Part shown: one piece after another, positions 43,370-49,407 of the stretch | Layout of the letters: each line of letters opens with the position of its first letter | Numbering within the stretch: the stretch's first letter is position 1 | Assembly: GCA_018267315.1 (NCBI GenBank) | Contig: JAFDYS010000002.1 | Coordinates: forward strand, 1 to 49,407 | Length of the DNA: 49,407 bases | From: Bacteroidota bacterium | GTDB lineage: Bacteria; Bacteroidota; Bacteroidia; Chitinophagales; UBA10324 | Direction of reading: 5' to 3' | Translations under genes and position numbers: made by a program | The notes under the pieces: generated by a model | The model's input: the letters and a program-made list of their open reading frames with translations, nothing else | Told to the model about the DNA's origin: nothing | Database searches by the model: none

Positions 43370-45118
43370 ATGAGGAGTGGTGGCACTCAGGATAGACCGC
43401 AAACGATTTTCATCATGCTTACCGCCCGCAAACTCATCTCCTCATTCTTTCTCAGCAATCCGTGGCTGGTGACGGCGGCGTTCCTGTCAAATATCATCAG
43501 CAGTTTACTAAACATCATTATTCCGCTCAGTATTGGCCGGTTTTATGAACTGGTGTTGCATGATCAGTCAGTGAAGGGAAGATTGTTTGATGCACTCGGC
43601 GTTTCGCTTGACTCCACCACTGCCTTCTTTCAGTTTTTTCTCCTGCTCATCACCGCCAAAGGATTTATGGCATTCGCTGATCACTTCCTCACCGGCGTGC
43701 TCGGCGAGCGGTTCTCGCGCGAACTGCGCGAACGCCTTTTCCGCACCCAACTCTCGCACTCTGTCACCACGCATAACCTGAAACCCGCAGGCAAGTATTT
43801 GCTCCGTTACAGTGGCGACCTCGTTTTCATTCAGCGGTTCATTACGCAGGGCACCATTCAGTTCACCGGCGACGTGATTTTCATGATCACATCGCTGGCC
43901 GTACTGTATTCCATTAATGCCACACTCACACTCATTCTCGCGGGCGGGATACTAATCGCCATCCTGATCATCCTGCTGCTCTCCCGGATTCTCCGAACCG
44001 CCACGCTCAACCGACGCAACCAACGCTCGGTGCTGCTCGGCTTCGTCGCCAACCGGATGAATGCATTTTTCACCGTCAAAAGTTTTAACCGCGAGGCGCC
44101 CGAGGAACTGCAATACAACAAACGATCAGGCAAACTGTACGATCTCGGGATCCGCTACTACCGCATCTCTTCTGTGATACAAGGATTGCTGCCGCTGCTG
44201 TTCTTCGGAACACTGGCCATCGTGCTGTATTTCATCAGCAGCGAGCGCGTGACCAAACCATATGGCATCCATCGAAGCGAAGCGCTCGATTTTGTGCTGC
44301 TTTTCCTCTACATGCAGGCCGTGATCCGGCGCATACTGAAAGTGAATGTGGTGTGGCAGGCCGGCAGCGTTTCTTTCTACAAGTTGCTTCGCATCCTCAA
44401 TCTGCCGGCCGAAGCCAAAGCGCAGGAGAGAGAACTTACCGGAATTGACGGACGCATCACATTCGATCATGTTTCATTTCAGTTTGCGAATGCAGATGCT
44501 CCGCTCTTCAACGACCTTACATTCACGCTCGAGCCGCATTCCATAATTCAGGTGAAAGGAAAACAGGGCGCCGGCAAAAGCACGCTGCTCAAAATCATTC
44601 AGGGCGTCTATGCTCCCGTCACGGGAAAAATTTTTTTGGATGAATACGACTATGCAGCGCTCGCTCCCAATGATATCAGGCGAAATGTGACGATTGTTTC
44701 TGATGAAACTCCGCTGCTGGGAAGCACGGTGTTCAAGGCCATCTCCTACTCGCGATCCGTTGAGAAAAAAGAAAAAGCGATGCAGGCATTGGCACAGGTT
44801 AACTTCAGGGTGGCGGACAGCGATGAGGAGAATTTGGGCTTCAAGCTGGATGATTACGGAAAAAACCTTTCAGCCGGTCAGCGGCGGCAACTCATGTTTG
44901 CCCGCGCCTTCCTCACCAGGAAAAAAATTATATTGCTCGATGATGCCCTGGATGACCTGGATGCGGAAACAAAAATGGTGATCGTAAAACGGATCAACCG
45001 GCTGAAGGAAAAACGAACCATCATTATTGCGGCCAACAACCTGCCTCCGGAAGTGCGGGTTGACCTGGTGATTCAGCTCGGCGAACATCAAAATCAAAAA
45101 CAACCGGTTTCCCTATGA
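43370..45118 (+). CDS. ABC exporter-like protein with degenerate ATPase motifs
   Basis: 582 residues from the ATG at 43370; an internal ATG at 43415 (MLTARKLIS) is also plausible. The membrane domain (~30-330) precedes an ATPase domain. Walker A GKQGAGKST (397-405) and signature LSAGQ (500-504) are intact. The Q-loop Gln is replaced by Asp (VSDETP, ~445), the catalytic Glu by Asp (LLDDA, 525), and the H-loop His is missing (IIIAANNL, 551-558). ATP binding is likely, hydrolysis is doubtful. The gene follows the P-loop NTPase by 30 bp, and the next gene's ATG overlaps its stop (ATGA). It could be a regulatory or non-transport ABC. Confidence 0.9.
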   Translation: MRSGGTQDRPQTIFIMLTARKLISSFFLSNPWLVTAAFLSNIISSLLNIIIPLSIGRFYELVLHDQSVKGRLFDALGVSLDSTTAFFQFFLLLITAKGFMAFADHFLTGVLGERFSRELRERLFRTQLSHSVTTHNLKPAGKYLLRYSGDLVFIQRFITQGTIQFTGDVIFMITSLAVLYSINATLTLILAGGILIAILIILLLSRILRTATLNRRNQRSVLLGFVANRMNAFFTVKSFNREAPEELQYNKRSGKLYDLGIRYYRISSVIQGLLPLLFFGTLAIVLYFISSERVTKPYGIHRSEALDFVLLFLYMQAVIRRILKVNVVWQAGSVSFYKLLRILNLPAEAKAQERELTGIDGRITFDHVSFQFANADAPLFNDLTFTLEPHSIIQVKGKQGAGKSTLLKIIQGVYAPVTGKIFLDEYDYAALAPNDIRRNVTIVSDETPLLGSTVFKAISYSRSVEKKEKAMQALAQVNFRVADSDEENLGFKLDDYGKNLSAGQRRQLMFARAFLTRKKIILLDDALDDLDAETKMVIVKRINRLKEKRTIIIAANNLPPEVRVDLVIQLGEHQNQKQPVSL

Positions 45119-45513
45119 AAACGACACTGATTTTTTTGATGGCATGCAGTGCACTGCTTATCGCGGCCTGCTCTAAAAATCCGGGTATCGGCGGAGATGC
45201 TTCCATCAAAGGGTCTGTTCATGTGGAACACTGGAACACCACGTTTACCCAATTCATCAGTGAATATCCCGGCGCCGACATTTATGTGTATCTCGTTTTC
45301 GGTGATGATGTGAGTTACGGCAAACGCATCAAAACAAATCCGGACGGTGATTATGAATTCAAGTACCTCTACAAAGGCGACTACACCGTGTACGTTTATT
45401 CGCTCGATTCCACCTTCACGGTGCCGGGAGGTTCGGTGGCCATTGAAAAGAAAGTGAACATCACGGACAGAAAGGAAACGGCTGTAGTGGATACCTTCAA
45501 TATTTTCCAGTAA
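45115..45513 (+). CDS. Small lipoprotein, beta-sandwich-like
   Basis: 132 residues. Lipoprotein signal with Cys in LIAAC. The mature part resembles a carboxypeptidase-regulatory/transthyretin-like beta-sandwich (ASIKGSVHVEHW, then TNPDGDYEFKYLYKGDYTVYV). It is translationally coupled to the ABC gene by an ATGA overlap and is followed after 6 bp by a secreted protein. No function recognised; a role as an outer partner of the ABC protein is possible. Confidence 0.82.
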   Translation: MKTTLIFLMACSALLIAACSKNPGIGGDASIKGSVHVEHWNTTFTQFISEYPGADIYVYLVFGDDVSYGKRIKTNPDGDYEFKYLYKGDYTVYVYSLDSTFTVPGGSVAIEKKVNITDRKETAVVDTFNIFQ

Positions 45514-45519
45514 GAGGAA

Positions 45520-46077
45520 ATGAAACAGGCGCTGATCATATTCATGCTGTTGCTCAGTCTTTCTGCCGTGGCGCAATCGAAACGGGAGATCGCTGACCGC
45601 GGCATGAAATCCATCACCACCACCACCTTTGACGTGAGAAAAGGTGACACCACATTCCGGAAAAATATTTCCCGCTTCGACAAACAAGGGAACGTGATTG
45701 AAAGCATCGACTATGATGCAAAAGGAAATGTGAAAGACTGGGATCAGTTTCAGTTCAACCGGAACGGTGATGAAGTATTGCATGTCCAACTTTCTTCATC
45801 CGGTCAACCCGTGAGGAAAACAACGACCGCTTACAATAAATGGAACAAGGTTGAAGAGCAGGTGATCACGGATGAAACTGGTTCCGTAATTGAAAAGACT
45901 TCCTTTCACTACAATACTGAAAATGATCTGTTGGAAGAAACGCAGGTTGACAAGAGTGGTGCAGTGATTCGCCGGACCGTTTACACCTACGACCATAAGG
46001 GAATGCCATTGAGCCGGAAGATTTATAATGAAAAAGGAGAATTGATTTATTCCCGCGATTATATCAATGAGTACTGA
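45520..46077 (+). CDS. Secreted YD/Rhs-like repeat protein
   Basis: 185 residues. Signal peptide ~1-19 (LSAVAQ). The mature part has imperfect repeats with the pattern FDKQGNVIES, DAKGNVKDW, YDHKGMPLSRKIYNEKGEL, resembling short YD/Rhs-type beta-repeats seen in secreted Bacteroidota proteins and in YwqK-like proteins. There is no toxin or nuclease C-terminus. Its last codons overlap the start of the DUF2490 gene by 11 bp. Function unknown. Confidence 0.8.
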   Translation: MKQALIIFMLLLSLSAVAQSKREIADRGMKSITTTTFDVRKGDTTFRKNISRFDKQGNVIESIDYDAKGNVKDWDQFQFNRNGDEVLHVQLSSSGQPVRKTTTAYNKWNKVEEQVITDETGSVIEKTSFHYNTENDLLEETQVDKSGAVIRRTVYTYDHKGMPLSRKIYNEKGELIYSRDYINEY

Positions 46078-46744
46078 GAAACTGCTGATAGCCCTTAGTG
46101 TGCTTGTTCTTGCCGGAGGAAAGGTGTGCCGCGGGCAGCAGGAAGATTTCCAGGGAATCGTATCGCTTGGGTTGGAGAAAAAAATCTCTTCCTCTGTCTC
46201 ATTGTCCTTACTGAATGAGGAACGGTGGAATCAAAACCTCTCAGAATTGGGCTACGCATTTCTCGACGGCGGCATCAATTACCGGATTGACCGGCACTGG
46301 ACATTAGGAGTCAACTACCGTTACATGCTGCTGCGCAATCTTGACAATGAATACAACGGCCGGCAAACGCTTTATGGGGATGTTGCTTACTCCAAAGGCG
46401 TGAAGCGGCTTTCATTTACACTGCGGGCACGGCTGCAAAATGCCTGGTACCCGCTGGTGCTTAATGAAACGAAACAAAATTCGGTGCTGTACAACCGGGA
46501 CAAACTGACGTTACGCTATCGAGTCAATTACTATTTCGTGCCATTCATTAACGGGGAGATCTTCATTCCGGTTAATCATCCCACACATGAAAAGATTGAC
46601 CGGTACCGGGCCGCCGCCGGCTTCTATTACAACTTCAATGATTTTTTCAAAGCTGAAGTTTACTACCAGGTGGCGCATGAACTCAATCAGTCCAACAAAA
46701 AGACGAACTATGCAATCGGGTTGGGTTGCTTTTATGAATTGTAA
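46067..46744 (+). CDS. DUF2490-family outer-membrane beta-barrel-like protein
   Basis: 225 residues. Signal peptide ~1-23 (GGKVCRGQQ). Residues ~25-225 match the DUF2490 pattern: alternating hydrophobic beta-strands with aromatic caps (SVSLSLLNEERWNQN, WTLGVNYRYMLLRN, FKAEVYYQVAHELN), ending in a C-terminal strand GLGCFYEL typical of barrels. It probably lies in the outer membrane. It overlaps the preceding gene by 11 bp and precedes the isoaspartyl peptidase by 12 bp. Confidence 0.86.
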   Translation: MSTEKLLIALSVLVLAGGKVCRGQQEDFQGIVSLGLEKKISSSVSLSLLNEERWNQNLSELGYAFLDGGINYRIDRHWTLGVNYRYMLLRNLDNEYNGRQTLYGDVAYSKGVKRLSFTLRARLQNAWYPLVLNETKQNSVLYNRDKLTLRYRVNYYFVPFINGEIFIPVNHPTHEKIDRYRAAAGFYYNFNDFFKAEVYYQVAHELNQSNKKTNYAIGLGCFYEL

Positions 46745-46756
46745 CAGATCCGCTTC

Positions 46757-47839
46757 ATGAAATTCCGGTTGCCAATTCCGTTTCATAAAAAATGCCTGCA
46801 GGGAATTCTCATCATCTTGGAGATGTTGGCGGTCTTGTTTCTTGAATCCCCTTCCGCTCAATCACAAACAGTTTCAGCCAATCATCCTTTTGCCATTGCT
46901 GTTCACGGTGGGGCCGGCAGTCTCAAAAAATTAAATCTTACACCGGCTCAGGAACAGGCCTACAAAGACACACTCACCCTGGCGCTGCAGGCCGGTTACG
47001 CCATTCTTAAGAACGGCGGAACAAGTGTTGACGCGGTGGTTGCGGCCATCAGGGTGCTGGAAGATTGCACCCTCTTTAACGCCGGCCGCGGATCAGTGCT
47101 CACTCACGAAGGCACCATTGAAATGGATGCTGCCATTATGAATGGCCATTCGCTGAAAGCCGGCGCTATAGCCGGAGTAAAAACCATCAAGAATCCGATC
47201 ACTGCAGCCCGGCTGGTGATGGACAGCAGCAAATTTGTATTCCTCTCGGGAAGCGGCGCCGAGGCATTCTGCCGCGACAGAGGCATCGTCATCGCAGACA
47301 CTTCGTATTTCTACACCAGTTTCCGCAGAGCGCAACTTCAGCGGGCATTGACCGGTGACACCGTTTTAGTGGATCACAGTGACACAACCGGCATGGTGGA
47401 ACCGGCGGATGGAAACACGGCCGAATACAAGTTTGGCACCGTGGGCTGTGTGGCCGTTGACCGCTATGGCAACCTCGCTGCAGGCACCTCCACGGGCGGG
47501 ATCGTGAACAAGAATAACGGCCGCATCGGTGATTCACCGCTGATCGGCTGCGGCACGTATGCCAATAACAAGACCTGCGCCGTATCGTGCACCGGCCGCG
47601 GCGAAGATTTCATCCGCAACGTAGTGGCGTATGACATTTCTGCTCTCATGCAATACCGCATCATCAACCTGCACGATGCGGCCAACTATGTGATCAAAAC
47701 CAAACTCACGGCCGGGGGCGGCCGCGGCGGCTGTATCGCTATGGACAAGAATGGTCACATCGAGATGCCCTTCAATACCGAAGGCATGTTCCGCGGTTCG
47801 ATAAACACGTCCGGCGTGTTGCATGTCGCCATTTTCTGA
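46757..47839 (+). CDS. Isoaspartyl peptidase / type 2 L-asparaginase (Ntn hydrolase)
   Basis: 360 residues. An N-terminal signal-like stretch (~1-35) is followed by the glycine motif AVHGGAGS (48-55) and a catalytic Thr expected at 228 in KFGTVGCVAVD, where the precursor self-cleaves into alpha and beta chains. The TSTGGIVNKNNGRIGDSP segment and the GGGRGGCIAMD segment are also family marks. It hydrolyses isoaspartyl dipeptides and asparagine. The signal peptide points to periplasmic action. Its place at the end of a membrane-protein run suggests peptide repair or salvage, which is inference. Confidence 0.93.
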   Translation: MKFRLPIPFHKKCLQGILIILEMLAVLFLESPSAQSQTVSANHPFAIAVHGGAGSLKKLNLTPAQEQAYKDTLTLALQAGYAILKNGGTSVDAVVAAIRVLEDCTLFNAGRGSVLTHEGTIEMDAAIMNGHSLKAGAIAGVKTIKNPITAARLVMDSSKFVFLSGSGAEAFCRDRGIVIADTSYFYTSFRRAQLQRALTGDTVLVDHSDTTGMVEPADGNTAEYKFGTVGCVAVDRYGNLAAGTSTGGIVNKNNGRIGDSPLIGCGTYANNKTCAVSCTGRGEDFIRNVVAYDISALMQYRIINLHDAANYVIKTKLTAGGGRGGCIAMDKNGHIEMPFNTEGMFRGSINTSGVLHVAIF

Positions 47840-47972
47840 TCCAAAATTTTCCATTCCGTTTTGCAACCAAATCAGAATATGAATGTTCTCTTAATTATTG
47901 CATCATTAGACATCAGGGCATGAGATTGGCTCGTTAATGTTCTAATTTTACACCGTTAAAATCTGAGGGACG

Positions 47973-49310
47973 ATGGGCTACATTAAGCAACGCTTCGCCG
48001 CCAAAGCGATCCCGATGGCGGCAGAAATCAGGGAGTTCCTGAAACAAAATGAAAACACAGAACTCGGCACCTATACCATTGGACAGGTATATGGCGGGAT
48101 GAAGAGCATTAAGGCATTGGTGACGGAAACATCATTGCTGGATCCGGAAGAAGGAATCCGTTTCAGGGGATACACCATACCGGAATTGCGCGAGAAACTG
48201 CCGCACCTCGAATCATGCACCGAACCGCTGCCTGAAGGATTGTTTCACCTGCTGTTGCTTGATGAAATCCCTAACTTCCAGGATGCGCAGCACATTGCCA
48301 ATGTGTGGGCGCGCCGCGCCATTGTGCCGCTGCATGTGTTTAAAGCCATTGACCGCCTGCCGCGCGACATGCACCCGATGACGCAGTTCAGCATCGGCAT
48401 TATGGCCATGCAGTCTGAATCGCATTTTGCAAAGGCATACCGCGCCGGGTTGAACAAGAAGGAATACTGGGATCCTATGTATGAGGATGCCATGACGCTG
48501 ATTGCCCGCCTGCCGAGAATAGCGGCGTACATCTATCGCCGCTCCTATAAAAAAGGAAAACACATCGAACCCAATCCTGAACTGGATTGGTCAGCCAACT
48601 TCGCTCACATGCTGGGCTACAATCAGCCGGATTTCTACAGTTACATGCGTTTGTTCCTAACCATTCATGCTGACCATGAAGGAGGAAACGTATCAGCGCA
48701 CACCACCCACCTCGTGGGCTCTACGCTGAGCGACGCTTACCTGAGTTTCGCTTCGGGCATGAACGGATTAGCCGGTCCGCTTCACGGATTGGCGAACCAG
48801 GAAGTGATCCGCTGGATACTTGACATGAAGAAGAAACTCGGTAAAACAGCTCTCACCAAAGAAGCCATTGAAAATTACATCCGCCAGACACTGGCTGATG
48901 GCAAGGTGGTGCCGGGTTATGGTCATGCCGTGCTCCGTAAAACCGATCCGCGCTTCCTCGCTCAAATGGAATTTGCAAAGAAGCACTGCCCGGATGATGA
49001 ACTGGTGAACATCGTATGGAATGTGTATGAAGTGGCGCCGAAAATCCTCGGCGAAACGGGCAAGATTAAAAACCCATGGCCGAATGTGGATGCACACAGC
49101 GGCTCATTGCTCGTGCATTACGGGCTGGTCGAGTACGATTTCTACACCGTGCTCTTCGGTGTGTCACGCGCACTCGGTGTACTGGCATCGCTGATTTGGG
49201 ATCGCGCCCTCGGCATGGGTATCGAGCGGCCGAAGTCTGTGACCACACAGTGGCTGAAAGACTACGTTGCAAGCAAGACTGTGAAGAAAGTGGAGCCGGT
49301 GATTTCGTAA
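47973..49310 (+). CDS. gltA: Citrate synthase (eukaryotic-like type)
   Basis: 445 residues. Active-site residues are all present: His271 (GLAGPLHGLANQEV), His318 (VVPGYGHAVLRKTDPR) and Asp373 (PNVDAHSGSLLVHYG). The N-terminus (GMKSIKALVTETS, DPEEGIRFRGY) and near-identical numbering to the mitochondrial enzyme place it in the dimeric, eukaryotic-like type rather than the hexameric E. coli type. It condenses acetyl-CoA and oxaloacetate in the TCA cycle. It is separated from the upstream peptidase gene by 133 bp, with an AT-rich stretch that may hold its promoter, though no perfect -7 box is seen. Confidence 0.96.
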   Translation: MGYIKQRFAAKAIPMAAEIREFLKQNENTELGTYTIGQVYGGMKSIKALVTETSLLDPEEGIRFRGYTIPELREKLPHLESCTEPLPEGLFHLLLLDEIPNFQDAQHIANVWARRAIVPLHVFKAIDRLPRDMHPMTQFSIGIMAMQSESHFAKAYRAGLNKKEYWDPMYEDAMTLIARLPRIAAYIYRRSYKKGKHIEPNPELDWSANFAHMLGYNQPDFYSYMRLFLTIHADHEGGNVSAHTTHLVGSTLSDAYLSFASGMNGLAGPLHGLANQEVIRWILDMKKKLGKTALTKEAIENYIRQTLADGKVVPGYGHAVLRKTDPRFLAQMEFAKKHCPDDELVNIVWNVYEVAPKILGETGKIKNPWPNVDAHSGSLLVHYGLVEYDFYTVLFGVSRALGVLASLIWDRALGMGIERPKSVTTQWLKDYVASKTVKKVEPVIS

Positions 49311-49407
49311 CACTGCAATCCGTTTTAGCAGCTCAGGTCAGTTCGAGTTTATCGAGAACCGGCGTGAGCCCTTCCACTAACCCCCGCTACTTCCCGATGT
49401 ACTCGAA

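Noticed and set aside
45520..46077. YD/Rhs-like protein as a polymorphic toxin
   Set aside because: Only 185 residues, no toxin C-terminus, no shell domain and no immunity gene next to it.
49311..49407. Possible minus-strand gene end after citrate synthase
   Set aside because: A short frame ending in VLDKLELT is interrupted by a TAG within the window and too little sequence is present to name it.

Overview
The window reads as chromosomal DNA of a Bacteroidota bacterium, probably a free-living member of the Chitinophagales/Saprospirales type. Three things support this: at least ten proteins end in a Type IX secretion (T9SS) C-terminal sorting domain with a YPNP-type motif; several genes carry the Bacteroidota promoter -7 box TAnnTTTG; and the menaquinone gene belongs to the futalosine pathway. 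No tRNA, rRNA, CRISPR array, transposase or phage gene was seen. Coding density is high, and the only gap over 300 bases (5864-6181) holds a relic and promoters.

Layout. 1-875: PAP2 phosphatase, cut by the window edge. 959-2364: a biotin carrier protein and 3-hydroxyacyl-CoA dehydrogenase. 2489-4740: a helical-repeat protein and a small T9SS protein. 4865-5863: pheS. 6182-10395: secreted beta-propeller cassette 1 (genes A1, B1, C1). 10527-11996: guaB. 12172-16728: cassette 2 (A2, B2, C2). 16750-20658: an MsbA-type ABC exporter, a WG-repeat protein, an NTF2-like lipoprotein and a DinB protein. 20773-24008: cassette 3 (A3, B3, on the minus strand, with no C gene). 24166-26521: a PD40 propeller lipoprotein and a TPR lipoprotein. 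26606-27141: a type II toxin-antitoxin pair. 27228-30730: thrS-infC-rpmI-rplT with a strong terminator. 30830-33154: a T9SS sulfatase. 33307-35732: mqnC and an M16 peptidase, divergent. 35915-42291: two giant SBBP-repeat propeller proteins (D1, D2). 42305-47839: a same-strand run of P-loop NTPase, unusual ABC protein, lipoprotein, YD-like secreted protein, DUF2490 barrel and isoaspartyl peptidase. 47973-49310: citrate synthase.

The most distinctive content is the surface beta-propeller system. Families A, B and C are each secreted propellers of a different sequence class: a YVTG/aGx-type repeat, Kelch plus Fn3, and Ycf48/Asp-box. They recur as ordered cassettes. A and B carry T9SS anchors and C does not, which suggests one assembled cell-surface complex. 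The first two cassettes appear to come from a tandem duplication that included guaB: a 43-bp exact copy of the guaB 3' end and a guaB-like promoter remain upstream of pheS. In the third cassette the signal peptide of A3 is out of frame at a CT dinucleotide tract, which may be a phase switch. Function of the propeller system is not known from the sequence; adhesion, glycan binding or matrix roles are inference.
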